Of a DNA stretch of 64,000 nt, positions 9,342 to 17,927 are shown one piece after another. The notes beneath the pieces are model-generated. The model did not search any database. It saw nothing but the letters and a program-made list of their open reading frames with translations, and was not told the DNA's origin. This DNA is from Virgibacillus ihumii (GTDB taxonomy: Bacteria > Bacillota > Bacilli > Bacillales > Amphibacillaceae), in assembly GCF_902726655.1 (NCBI RefSeq), contig NZ_CACVAN010000001.1, positions 2,542,001-2,606,000 of the forward strand, in the 5' to 3' direction. Within the stretch, counting starts at the first letter, position 1. The number at the start of each line of letters is the position of its first letter. The translations under genes were made by a program, and so were the position numbers.

Positions 9342-10195
9342 TCAGTCAATTCCTGTCAAAAAAGAGTCCAGTTCTTTTCGCATTGGCATTCCTTCCTGTG
9401 CACCAACCTTTTGAACAGCGAGTGCAGCCGCTCCATGGCAAACTGGATAACCTCACTAACGTCCTGTCCTTCTGCCAGGGCAACTGTGAGTGCCCCGTTA
9501 AACGCATCCCCTGCACCAGTCGTATCAAGTACTTCCACAGTATAGGCCGGGATGAGCTTATCCTGATACGAAACACCAGACCGACCTTTCGTAACAACCA
9601 GCTTGGAGTGCAATTGCTCACGAACGGATGCACTAGTGTCTGTAAATAATTGCTTTCCCTCGGTTTCGTTTGGCGTGATACAGGCAGCTTGGCAGCAGGC
9701 GCTGGATTTATAATGAGAGGGGTCCCCGCCGCTGCACACAAATCGATTGCATTTACTAATCGTTTAAAGCGGCAGTTCAAACTGAATAAGCACCATATCA
9801 CTCGTACGAATTGTTTCTTTAAACCTGGTAATATACGCTGAGTCCACCGTATGGTTGGCACCCGGAACAACAATACGGTTATCGTTTTCGGAAATAGTAA
9901 TCGAAGCAATGCCTGTACTGATATCAGGATTTTGCTCCACCCCATCAGTCTGAATACCTTCCTGCTCAAACATCGTCATCATTTCCATTCCGAAAGCATC
10001 CATTCCAACTTTTCCGATCATCTTGACCTCCGCACCAAATCTTGCAGCGGATACAGCCTGATTTGCCCCTTTCCCGCCAGGTTTTGTCTGGAATGTTTCT
10101 CCAATGACCGTTTCCCCTTGTTATGGAAAATCATCCGTTATCGTAATCAGATCCATATTGATTCTGCCAATCACAGTAATGGCTGTATTTCTCGA
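9342..10195 (-). pseudogene. Ribokinase pseudogene (rbsK-like)
   Basis: PfkB-family ribokinase is recognisable across all three minus frames: VIGRINMDL at the N-terminus, TKPGGKGANQAVSAARFGAEV, the PNETE motif and the catalytic DTTGAGDAFNGAL near the C-terminus. It is broken many times. A TAA stands at 10121-10123 where a lysine or asparagine codon is expected, an early stop plus shift lies near 9764, an internal deletion with shift near 9690, and a shift near 9435 (GGAGCGG where GGCAGCGG would restore frame). No start codon remains in frame with VIGRIN. It follows the nucleoside hydrolase stop directly, with AAGGAG at the junction, so the two once formed a ribose-salvage operon. Confidence 0.9.
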
Positions 10196-10205
10196 TTCCC
10201 ACTCC

Positions 10206-11141
10206 TTAGGTGCTGTACGACTCCAAAGCACGATAAAAAAGATCCCAGAATTTTTTCGGGTCGAGTTTGCCAGCGAATCTGGCATTTGCATTATCTGAAG
10301 AAACCCCTTTGTGCACACAAGTCATCCCATACGTGAATTCGCCTTTTGTTTCAACATCAACGTGCACCGGCTCCATTTGAAAAATTGACGGATCCATCAG
10401 GTACGCCACAGGACACGGATCATGAATAGCCGCACTTGTCCGCCCAAGCAAGCCCTGATAGGCATTCAGGTAAAAAGTCAGCATATCACTGACTGCCTCG
10501 GCTACCGGGTTGCCAATTGCCCTGATTTCCTCAATTGTTTCAGTATTTGCCAGTGCCTGGTGTGTCACATCAAGCCCGAACATATTGATCGGTGCACCAC
10601 TTTCAAAAACAACTTTGGCTGCCTCAGCATCAGCATACATATTAAATTCCGCTGCCGGAGTCCTGTTGCCATATGTACCGCCGCCCATCAGCACAATCTC
10701 CCTGATTTTCGGAATAATTCCCGGCTCTTTTCTGATTGCCATTGCGATATTTGTCAACGGTCCAATAGGCACAAGTGTAACAGGTTCATCGGATTCGAGC
10801 AGTTTTTCAATAATCAAATCAACAGCATGTTCCTCAACCGGCTGTTTAATTGAATACTCCGGCATGGAAGTGCCGTCCAACCCGCTTTCACCATGAATAT
10901 CTCCAGCAAACAGCATCTCACGGACAAGCGGCCTCGAAGCCCCTTTTGCGACTGGAACATCTTGCAATCCCAGCAAATCACAAAGACGGAGAGCATTGCG
11001 TGTGTTCTTCTCCACATCCACATTTCCCGCCACCGTCGTGATTGCTTCAATCTGCAAATTGCTGATTTTCGATGCAGCCAGCATCAAAGCCATTGCGTCA
11101 TCCTGACCGGGATCGCAATCCAAAATAATTTTACGTTTCAT
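10206..11141 (-). CDS. Inosine-uridine-type ribonucleoside hydrolase
   Basis: 311 residues, normal length. The calcium/ribose-binding motif DCDPGQDDA (D8, D10, D14, D15) opens the protein, and VLMGGG and DPCPVAYLMDP are further family segments. It cleaves N-ribosides to base plus ribose. ATG 11141 is preferred over longer starts because GAGGAG lies about 10 bp upstream. The downstream partner, a ribokinase that would phosphorylate the ribose, is a pseudogene, so here the released ribose would need another kinase. Confidence 0.9.
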   Translation of the reverse strand: MKRKIILDCDPGQDDAMALMLAASKISNLQIEAITTVAGNVDVEKNTRNALRLCDLLGLQDVPVAKGASRPLVREMLFAGDIHGESGLDGTSMPEYSIKQPVEEHAVDLIIEKLLESDEPVTLVPIGPLTNIAMAIRKEPGIIPKIREIVLMGGGTYGNRTPAAEFNMYADAEAAKVVFESGAPINMFGLDVTHQALANTETIEEIRAIGNPVAEAVSDMLTFYLNAYQGLLGRTSAAIHDPCPVAYLMDPSIFQMEPVHVDVETKGEFTYGMTCVHKGVSSDNANARFAGKLDPKKFWDLFYRALESYST

Positions 11142-11163
11142 TCCATATACGCTCCTCTTAAAA

Positions 11164-11724
11164 TCATTTGTAGGCATCATACTCTGATTTAAGCTGTGAA
11201 TAAACAACCGTATCATGGTATATCTGCCCGTCAAAATCAGTCTGCCTCATTGTTCCTTCCTCGACAAATCCATGACGCTGCAATAGCTTACGAGAACCAG
11301 TGTTACCAGCGAATATGTCCCCGACAATCCGGTTCAGCCCAAGTATGTCAAATCCATAATATAGTGTCTTTCCGAGAACCTCGGTCATCACACCACTATT
11401 TTGATAGTCATGACAGATGATTGCAGCCATTTCCGCTTTTCTATGCCACATATGTAACTTATGAAAACTGAATGTCCCAATTACGGTTTCAATGTGTTTA
11501 TCTGCAATTACCCAGGGAATTTCTTTTTGACGATTAAACTTCTCCAACTGCAATAAAATTTCATTCGCGACCTCGGCCTCCGTCTTAACTGGATGCGGTG
11601 TTATGTATTTCATTGTCTCCCTGTCACTCAGAAACGGAAACAAGTCACTCGCATCGTTTTTGGTAACACCACGCAGCACATAATTTTCCGTCTCCAGTAC
11701 CGGGATTGTTTTGCCAATGTCCAT
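11164..11724 (-). CDS. GNAT N-acetyltransferase (RimJ/RimL type)
   Basis: 186 residues. TENYVLRGVTKNDASDLFPFLSD at the N-terminus and GVMTEVLGKTLYYGFDILGLNRIVG followed by NTGSRKLLQRHGFVEEGTMR are the conserved blocks of the Acetyltransf_3 family, the latter carrying the acetyl-CoA site. Such enzymes acetylate ribosomal-protein N-termini, amino acids or antibiotics; the substrate cannot be told. The dispersed two-hairpin repeat A ends 17 bp upstream of the start, so the leader of this gene is largely that element. Confidence 0.85.
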   Translation of the reverse strand: MDIGKTIPVLETENYVLRGVTKNDASDLFPFLSDRETMKYITPHPVKTEAEVANEILLQLEKFNRQKEIPWVIADKHIETVIGTFSFHKLHMWHRKAEMAAIICHDYQNSGVMTEVLGKTLYYGFDILGLNRIVGDIFAGNTGSRKLLQRHGFVEEGTMRQTDFDGQIYHDTVVYSQLKSEYDAYK

Positions 11725-11740
11725 AAAATCTTTCCCCTTT

Positions 11741-11825
11741 AGAAAACTTGGTTGTCACCAAGCCTTTAGGTGACGACCTTAGTTGCACCTATGCAGTAAG
11801 AAAGTTATGCTTTCTTAACTGCCAA
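11741..11825. repeat. Dispersed two-hairpin element, copy A
   Basis: Related to copies at 29197-29285 and 53486-53563. Hairpin 1 is GGTTGTCACC ... GGTGACGACC and hairpin 2 is GCAGTAAGAAAG ... CTTTCTTAACTGC. On the minus strand the element begins directly after the T7 tract of the terminator at 11831-11860 and runs up to the ribosome site of the GNAT gene. Confidence 0.85.
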
Positions 11826-11830
11826 AAAAA

Positions 11831-11860
11831 TGCGGTGTGATTATATCTTATCACACCACA
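11831..11860 (-). terminator. Rho-independent terminator
   Basis: TGCGGTGTGAT and ATCACACCACA form an 11-bp stem (one wobble). On the minus strand it is followed by seven T residues. It ends the des/desKR-side transcript and the 45-residue gene. Confidence 0.85.
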
Positions 11861-11870
11861 TCTACCGCCG

Positions 11871-12008
11871 TTATTCTTCTTTCCTGCTGACAAATTGATT
11901 CGGTTTGTCACCGCCACGGGAGTTACTGTTTTTAAATTGGCTTTTCCGGCCGTTTCGGTGCTCTCCGTGGTTCTTGTTTTCTTTAAATTGATTATTTTTC
12001 TCAGCCAT
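11871..12008 (-). CDS. Small hydrophilic protein of unknown function (45 aa)
   Basis: 45 residues, rich in Lys, Asn, Arg and Glu, with no hydrophobic stretch. AAAGGGGTGC lies a few bases upstream of the ATG and a terminator follows, so it looks translated. It starts 57 bp after desR and may be the last gene of that transcript. The asparagine- and lysine-rich composition resembles small spore or stress proteins of Bacillaceae, but I recognise no family. Confidence 0.55.
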   Translation of the reverse strand: MAEKNNQFKENKNHGEHRNGRKSQFKNSNSRGGDKPNQFVSRKEE

Positions 12009-12064
12009 GCTGCACCCCTTTCTGAAGGTTTGCTCATAGCTTTTGACAATCGAAAAATGATTAT

Positions 12065-12664
12065 TCACTTCATCCAGCCCTTCTCCTTAAAACGGGAGAT
12101 GGCTTCGATTCGATTACTGACTTCAAGTTTTTCCAAAATAACGGAAACATAATTGCGGACAGTTCCGGTTGTGATAAACAGTTCACCGGCTATTTCTTTT
12201 GTATTTTTTCCCGCAGCAATCAGCTTCAAAACCTGTTCTTCACGTCCGGTCAGCGGATTTTCATTATCATATGCCATGTCAACGAGTTCCGGAGCATAAA
12301 TCCGTCTGCCATTCATAATCGTTCGAATAGAGCTTGCCAATTCCTCGCTCGGGCTGTCTTTAAGCAAGTAACCACTGACCCCGGCTTTTCTGGCCCGTGC
12401 AAAATAACCTGTCCGCGCAAACGTTGTCAAAACAATTACGTTGCATGGATCACCCATTAGTTCTTCCGCTGCTTCAAGACCGGACTTAAGAGGCATTTCA
12501 ATGTCCATAATACAAACATCCGGTTTATGGCGTCTCACAAGGGTCAGCGCTTCCTCCCCGTTTCCAGCTGTTCCCACCACTTCCATATCCTCTTCCAGGT
12601 CAAGCAGCGAGCCAAGCGCTCCCAACAGCATGCGCTGATCTTCAGCTATTACAATTCGTATCAC
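12065..12664 (-). CDS. desR: DesR-like response regulator (NarL/LuxR family)
   Basis: 199 residues, the same length as B. subtilis DesR. The receiver has the E8/D9 acidic pair and phospho-acceptor D54 (IMDIEMP), the position phosphorylated in DesR. The LuxR-type helix-turn-helix (about 135-195) contains LTGREEQVLKLIAAGKNTKEIA. The start is GTG 12664, overlapping the desK stop. In B. subtilis, phosphorylated DesR activates des when the membrane stiffens in the cold. A matching palindrome lies upstream of des here. Confidence 0.92.
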   Translation of the reverse strand: MIRIVIAEDQRMLLGALGSLLDLEEDMEVVGTAGNGEEALTLVRRHKPDVCIMDIEMPLKSGLEAAEELMGDPCNVIVLTTFARTGYFARARKAGVSGYLLKDSPSEELASSIRTIMNGRRIYAPELVDMAYDNENPLTGREEQVLKLIAAGKNTKEIAGELFITTGTVRNYVSVILEKLEVSNRIEAISRFKEKGWMK

Positions 12665-13797
12665 GAGGGCTCCTCCTGTTCCGTCTGTTGAATCACATTA
12701 GGCACCCGTATAATAATTCGTGTACCATTTCCTGCCGCTATTTCCAGATCCCCATTCATAAATTCCAACCGCTCACGCATCCCTTGCAGCCCGTTTTCCC
12801 CGAATAAACCCGCTTTTTCGGAAATACCAATTCCATTATCCTCTATTGTCATCATCAACTCATCGCGAGATTGCTTTATCGTAACGTTACATACGGATGC
12901 CTGACTATGTTTCACCACATTGGTAACAGCTTCTTTCAGACACATACTCAGGACATTTTCAACCAATGGCGGCGTATTTTTCAATTCCGGATCACCGTTC
13001 AGTTGAAAATCCATCTGTGCAGCGTCCAACACTTGATGAACACGGATTACTTCATCCTGCAGTCTGGCCCCTTTCATATCAGACACTAGCTCACGGACTT
13101 CTTTTAATGCTGTACGTGCAGTGTGGTGAATGTCATTAATTTCACTTCTGGCCTTTTCAGGTTTTGCATGCATCACTTTATTTGCCAGGTCACTTTTCAG
13201 CCCGATCATGGAAAGCTTTTGACCCAGCGTATCGTGCAAATCGCGGGCAATACGCTGACGCTCCTCCAGCACCATTAATTGGGATAACCGTTGATTGGCA
13301 TCTCTCAGCTGGTTTTCCAGCCGCTCACGCTTATTGCGGCTGCGGATCGTTATCGGCAAAAGAATAACGCCAATTACACTGATAATAATAAATGGCAGCT
13401 GGGACATAAAGATATCGTTCTGGGTAAAAAAACCGATAGTGACCGCAGCCAATGTGGTGGCCAGATGAACGACATAAAGGGAAATAAACCCGGCCTTATT
13501 ATGTATATTTCCGATGTAAAAAGCCAAAAACAGACCGAAGTACACATAACCGAGAAGCACGGTCATCACAACACTGATGGTCATTTCAATACTTATCGAA
13601 ATGTATGCCGTCCACCCCTCCGAAAGAAAGGAGACCCGATACGCTGTAAAAAAAAGCACGATCATCAAAATACCAAATATAATCGCAAATGTTGAGGATG
13701 ACCGGAACACGAAATAAAATGGCAGGACACAGAAAATAATCCATGCATAAATACTGAGTCCGGTGTTCTTTGGAATAATATGATACCAGTTTTGCAT
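12661..13797 (-). CDS. desK: DesK-like membrane-fluidity sensor kinase
   Basis: 378 residues. Four to five membrane helices occupy residues 10-150, followed by a coiled linker (ENQLRDANQRLSQL) and the HisKA_3 motif RIARDLHDTLGQ with H188, the same residue number as in B. subtilis DesK. The ATPase domain carries DNGIG and GLQGMRERLEFMNG. It senses membrane thickness or order and switches between kinase and phosphatase. GGAGG precedes ATG 13797. It lies 85 bp after des, separated by a hairpin with no T-run, so desKR may be partly read through from des. Confidence 0.92.
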   Translation of the reverse strand: MQNWYHIIPKNTGLSIYAWIIFCVLPFYFVFRSSSTFAIIFGILMIVLFFTAYRVSFLSEGWTAYISISIEMTISVVMTVLLGYVYFGLFLAFYIGNIHNKAGFISLYVVHLATTLAAVTIGFFTQNDIFMSQLPFIIISVIGVILLPITIRSRNKRERLENQLRDANQRLSQLMVLEERQRIARDLHDTLGQKLSMIGLKSDLANKVMHAKPEKARSEINDIHHTARTALKEVRELVSDMKGARLQDEVIRVHQVLDAAQMDFQLNGDPELKNTPPLVENVLSMCLKEAVTNVVKHSQASVCNVTIKQSRDELMMTIEDNGIGISEKAGLFGENGLQGMRERLEFMNGDLEIAAGNGTRIIIRVPNVIQQTEQEEPS

Positions 13798-13840
13798 ATT
13801 GGTGCCTCCTTTCCGCTTCTTTAAAGTATAACAAACGAAT

Positions 13841-13867
13841 GGCCCTTCTACACAATACAGAAGGGCC
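13841..13867 (-). terminator. Hairpin between des and desK (weak terminator or processing site)
   Basis: GGCCCTTCT and AGAAGGGCC form a perfect 9-bp stem with a 9-nt loop just after the des stop. The minus strand lacks a T-run behind it, so it may attenuate or protect the des message rather than fully terminate it. Confidence 0.5.
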
Positions 13868-13881
13868 GGTCACAAAATTAT

Positions 13882-14934
13882 TTATTTTTCCTGGACAGTA
13901 GTTCTTCCGGTTCCCATTGATATTCCAGTCTTTCGCTTACGCAAAATTTGTTTCACTTCTTTGAAGCTGACAAACGATTTGCTTGCCTCATCGTATAAAC
14001 GAAACCGAATCGACTTCAAACTCGAAGCCAACGTGATGGTTGTCGCCTTCTGTAATGGCGGCGTTGAATCATGTGCCTCCTCCAGTTTATAGTTGGGCAC
14101 TCTCGGACTTAAATGGTGTACATGATGAAAACCGATGCTTCCGGTCATCCACTGCATTACCTTTGGAAGCTTATAATAGGAACTGCCGTCAACTGCAGCC
14201 TTGACAAAGTCCCATTCACTTTCATTTTCAAAGTAGGAGTCTTCAAATTGATGCTGGACATAAAATAACCAGATACCCAGTGAGCCTGAGATAAACAGAA
14301 TCGGCAGTTGAATAATCAGGAAAGCCTGCCAGCCAATTACCCAAATCAGTGCTGCATAAATAACAGCAATCGATGCGTTAATCAAATAGGTATTCCAGCG
14401 TTCTTTCGGTTTTGCTCCCTTTCGATTAAAACGATTCGAAAGCAGGAAAAGATAAAGCGGACCCAAACCAAACATGATAAGCGGATTGCGGTACAGCCGG
14501 TACGCCAATCTGCCCCAAAAAGAAGCTTCAGCATATTCATCCACAGTCATCACCCATACATCACCGGTTCCACGCTTGTCCAGGTTACTGCTTGTTGCAT
14601 GGTGAATGGCATGGCTCCGCTTCCACTTTTCAAAAGCGAAAAGGGTGATGATACCCGTTATTGTTCCAACAATCCTGTTGGCTTTCTTATTTTTAAAAAA
14701 CGACTGGTGTGTGCAATCGTGAAAAATAATAAAGATACGAATGACAAAACCTGATGCCACAACGGCAAGTGCAAGTGTCAGCCATATCGAAACAGATAGA
14801 CTTTGATATGCGAGAAACCAAAGCAAAAAGAACGGCAATAATGTATTCACTAGTTGTTTTATACTGGCTTTCATATCCGGAGTTGCAAATGAAGCAACAC
14901 TCTTTTTTAATTGCGCCTGTTTTTGTTTACTCAT
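13882..14934 (-). CDS. des: Acyl-lipid fatty acid desaturase (Des type)
   Basis: 350 residues (B. subtilis Des has about the same length). The three di-iron histidine boxes are present: HDCTH at 72-76, HAIHH at 108-112 and HHVHH at 270-274, set between hydrophobic helices. The enzyme introduces a double bond into membrane phospholipid acyl chains to restore fluidity. GGGAGG lies 6 bp before ATG 14934. It heads a des-desK-desR series on one strand, as in B. subtilis, and a palindrome about 90 bp upstream is the likely DesR site. Confidence 0.94.
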   Translation of the reverse strand: MSKQKQAQLKKSVASFATPDMKASIKQLVNTLLPFFLLWFLAYQSLSVSIWLTLALAVVASGFVIRIFIIFHDCTHQSFFKNKKANRIVGTITGIITLFAFEKWKRSHAIHHATSSNLDKRGTGDVWVMTVDEYAEASFWGRLAYRLYRNPLIMFGLGPLYLFLLSNRFNRKGAKPKERWNTYLINASIAVIYAALIWVIGWQAFLIIQLPILFISGSLGIWLFYVQHQFEDSYFENESEWDFVKAAVDGSSYYKLPKVMQWMTGSIGFHHVHHLSPRVPNYKLEEAHDSTPPLQKATTITLASSLKSIRFRLYDEASKSFVSFKEVKQILRKRKTGISMGTGRTTVQEK

Positions 14935-14997
14935 AATTTCCTCCCAAAACGTACTAAAAGATCATCTCAAGCTTAGTTTAGAGAAATTTCATCAGTA

Positions 14998-15040
14998 ATT
15001 ATAGACATAAACGTCAAGGAGATTATATGACAAGTGTCAT
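14998..15040 (-). promoter_or_regulatory. des promoter with candidate DesR operator
   Basis: On the minus strand a consensus -10 (TATAAT, plus 14998-15003) is not preceded by a recognisable -35 at 17 bp. Instead ATGACA-AG-TGTCAT, a perfect 6-bp-arm palindrome at 15027-15040, lies about 24 bp upstream of the -10. This fits a promoter that needs an activator bound in the -40 to -50 zone, as reported for DesR at B. subtilis des. The match to DesR itself is inferred from position. Confidence 0.6.
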
Positions 15041-15370
15041 GGTTTCACCCGATTTACAGTGTATCAGATACACATATTTTTACACATACACCTGATTTTA
15101 TGTCTGTGTTTTATGTATTATTTATCGATCAGAAAAGTGTGCAAGACCAATTGAGATCGGAATATAATGCAACAACTGCTATTCGAAGTGACTATAGACC
15201 TATAACTCATCTAGGTATTATTTCACTATTTTTGTCATATTCCTTTGAAAATATTTACAATATTCATTCATAACTATATTATTAATATTGTGAGATTAAT
15301 AGAATTGCAAAGGGGGTTTACAGTAAGAATTCCGAAGATTATTAATTGGGAATAAAAGAGGGGGAGTTTG
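15041..15370. other. Intergenic region between divergent des and inhA
   Basis: About 330 bp, AT-rich, with no supported gene. GTGTATC-A-GATACAC at 15059-15073 is a perfect 7-bp-arm palindrome with a 1-bp centre, a possible second regulator site. The last 100 bp are very AT-rich and probably hold the inhA promoter, but no single box stands out. Confidence 0.5.
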
Positions 15371-17761
15371 ATGGTTTTGAAGAAAAGCTTACTCATTTCC
15401 ACGGCTGCAGTCCTTTCACTGGGGCTTGGAACGGTGAGTGCAGATACTGTCCCGTCACAAGACCTTAGCAATCATCTATCATCTAAAGTAACGCCGGCAC
15501 AAGGGTCTCCAACGGACGTGGGTATCGCAAACGATGAAAAATTAATCGAAATGCTGAAAGAAAACGGCACGATTAAGAAAAATGCAACACATGAAGAAGC
15601 ACAAAATGCTCTGAAAAAATACTTAAAAAGTAAAGTTAAACATAGTGAAGAAATAAAGGATAGTCTTCCTGAAGGTTTAGACGCAAATATGAAGTCAGCA
15701 CCTGACAAGGATAACAATCCACTGACAAACGGTAAAGGTAATAAATTGGGTCATGCCAAGAAAAATAAAGTTTCTTCCGTTACACAAGAAAATTATAACG
15801 GGGACGTCCGTAAAGACAAAGTATTGGTTCTTGCAATCGAATACCCTGATTATCAGCACAGTTCCATTACGAAAGAAGAAACTGATATGTGGTATGAAAA
15901 TTATCCACTCAGCCATTTCCAGGATATGATTTTTGGAGAAAACGGCTATGAAGGTCCACATGGCAAAAACCTGATTTCCATGAAACAATATTATGAGAAA
16001 CAATCAGGCGGCAGCTACACAGTTGACGGTCATGTTGCAGGCTGGTACACAGCTGATCACCCGGCCGCATACTATGGTGAGAATGTTCCTGCCCCGGATG
16101 GCAGTGATGCTCGTCCACGTCAGCTTGTATATGAAGCACTGGTAAAAGCCGCACAAGACCCTGACATTGATTTAAGCGAGTATGATGTTTGGGATCGCAA
16201 TGACTATGATGGTGATGGTGTTAAAAATGAGCCGGATGGAATCATTGACCATTTGATGGTAATCCATGCCGGTGTCGGTGAGGAAGCCGGTGGTGGTGCA
16301 CTTGGCGGAGATGCTATCTGGTCACACCGCTGGAATCTCGGAGCACTGACTGCCATTCCTGGCGCAGAATCCGATAGTGACCGTTTCGGCGGAAAATTAG
16401 GTGCCTACGATTACACGATTGAACCCGAAGATGGTGCAGCAGGTGTCTTCACCCATGAATATGGACATGACCTTGGTCTGCCGGACGAGTATGACACCAT
16501 CTACAGCGGTGCCGGTGAACCTGTTGGCTACTGGTCATTGATGTCAAGCGGCAGCTGGGCTGGTAAGGTCCCTGGAACAGAACCACCGGGAATGAGCCCG
16601 TATGCCAAAGAAATGCTGCAAACATTGCATGGCGGCAACTGGTTAAGCGGGACAACCATTGATGCAAGCGAAGTAGATGATGACGGCGTCTCTGTTCTAC
16701 TTGACCAAGCGGTAACAAAAGGTGCAAACAATGATGCCGTTCGTGTTAATTTACCGGACAAGCTGAACGTCATAAACACTCCTGCTGAAGGACAATACGA
16801 ATACTATGGCGGTAAAGGTGACGAAACGGACCATAAAATGGTAACAACGGTAGACTTGACGAATGCAACTAACGCGACACTTGATTTTGATGCATGGTAT
16901 AACATTGAGCAAAATTGGGATTATGCAATGGTTCAAGTTTCCACTGATGGCGGGGAAACATGGGAGTCACTTTCCACCGACCGAACCAGTTCAACCATTG
17001 ATCCCAATGGTTATCCGGCAATTAAAGAAAATCTGCCCGGCTACACCGGATCAAGTAACGGCTGGATTCACGAATCCATTGATATCAGTGAATATGCCGG
17101 TCAGGAGATCAAAATTCAGTTCCGTTCCATGACGGACTGGGCTACGAACATGGACGGATTCTTCGCTGATAACGTAACGGTTACCGCTGATGGAAATGAA
17201 ATATTCTCTGACGGTGCAGAAGGTGAACCGAAATTCGAACTGAACGGTTTCGAGAAACATGATGGTAAGTATTATACAGAACACTACTACCTGCTTGAGT
17301 GGAGAACACACAACGGTGTGGATGAAGGACTGGCACACATCCGCCGCGGCAACAGCCTAATGAGCTATGATCCGGGTCTTGTCGTCTGGTATGTGGACAA
17401 ATCCTATGATAACAACTGGACGGGTATCCACCCTGGTGACGGTTTCCTTGGGGTAGTTGATGCAGATCAGCATACTTTATATTGGAGCGACAAAACAGCG
17501 GCAGGCAGCAGCTATCAGATACATGACGCTGCATTTACCCTAGATAAAACAGATAAAATGTTCCTGGATTATTCAGACTTGCTTGGTGTAACGTTGAAAG
17601 ATAACTTCACCAAACGCACACCAGTATTCAGTGACAGTGCAGACTGGAGCAACTCCGGACAAATTGATGCAGGACGTAATGTTCCTGAATACGGACTGAA
17701 TTTCCGTGTAATCGGCCAAAGTAAAGATAACACGGTAAGTGAAGTATTGATTTATAAGTAA
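15371..17761 (+). CDS. Secreted M6 metalloprotease, immune inhibitor A type
   Basis: 796 residues from ATG 15371 (GGGGGAG upstream). A Sec signal peptide covers residues 1-24 (cleavage after TVSA). The propeptide-like region is lysine-rich. The catalytic zinc motif HEYGH is at 362-366, followed by DLGLPDEYD, which supplies the third ligand, and a later WSLMSSGSW turn. RNDYDGDGVKNEPDG looks like a calcium loop. A MAM-like beta domain follows (about 500-620). InhA-type proteases are exported and digest host or environmental proteins. The gene is monocistronic with a strong terminator. Confidence 0.92.
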   Translation: MVLKKSLLISTAAVLSLGLGTVSADTVPSQDLSNHLSSKVTPAQGSPTDVGIANDEKLIEMLKENGTIKKNATHEEAQNALKKYLKSKVKHSEEIKDSLPEGLDANMKSAPDKDNNPLTNGKGNKLGHAKKNKVSSVTQENYNGDVRKDKVLVLAIEYPDYQHSSITKEETDMWYENYPLSHFQDMIFGENGYEGPHGKNLISMKQYYEKQSGGSYTVDGHVAGWYTADHPAAYYGENVPAPDGSDARPRQLVYEALVKAAQDPDIDLSEYDVWDRNDYDGDGVKNEPDGIIDHLMVIHAGVGEEAGGGALGGDAIWSHRWNLGALTAIPGAESDSDRFGGKLGAYDYTIEPEDGAAGVFTHEYGHDLGLPDEYDTIYSGAGEPVGYWSLMSSGSWAGKVPGTEPPGMSPYAKEMLQTLHGGNWLSGTTIDASEVDDDGVSVLLDQAVTKGANNDAVRVNLPDKLNVINTPAEGQYEYYGGKGDETDHKMVTTVDLTNATNATLDFDAWYNIEQNWDYAMVQVSTDGGETWESLSTDRTSSTIDPNGYPAIKENLPGYTGSSNGWIHESIDISEYAGQEIKIQFRSMTDWATNMDGFFADNVTVTADGNEIFSDGAEGEPKFELNGFEKHDGKYYTEHYYLLEWRTHNGVDEGLAHIRRGNSLMSYDPGLVVWYVDKSYDNNWTGIHPGDGFLGVVDADQHTLYWSDKTAAGSSYQIHDAAFTLDKTDKMFLDYSDLLGVTLKDNFTKRTPVFSDSADWSNSGQIDAGRNVPEYGLNFRVIGQSKDNTVSEVLIYK

Positions 17762-17764
17762 CAT

Positions 17765-17805
17765 AAAAAAATCTGCCTTCAGCAATTGCTGGGGCAGATT
17801 TTTTT
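17765..17805 (+). terminator. Rho-independent terminator of the M6 protease gene
   Basis: AAAAAAATCTGCC pairs with GGCAGATTTTTTT around an inner CAGCAATTGCTG stem. It is AT-flanked on both sides, so it could act in either direction. Confidence 0.92.
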
Positions 17806-17832
17806 ATGTCCTGTTTTCCAGTTGCATTGTTT

Positions 17833-17896
17833 TTGACAGTTGATAATACGGTGCTGTATGTTTGTTATACATAATTCCGATTATCTATATCGGAAT
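17833..17896 (+). promoter_or_regulatory. Promoter and 5'-leader palindrome of the DAACS transporter
   Basis: TTGACA at 17833-17838 and TATGTT at 17857-17862 are separated by 18 bp. Downstream, ATTCCGAT (17874-17881) and ATCGGAAT (17889-17896) form a perfect 8-bp-arm palindrome around a 7-bp centre, about 30 bp before the ATG. It could be an operator or a leader hairpin. Confidence 0.5.
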
Positions 17897-17927
17897 ACAA
17901 ATCCCAAAGAGGGGAGGAAACATTTAG

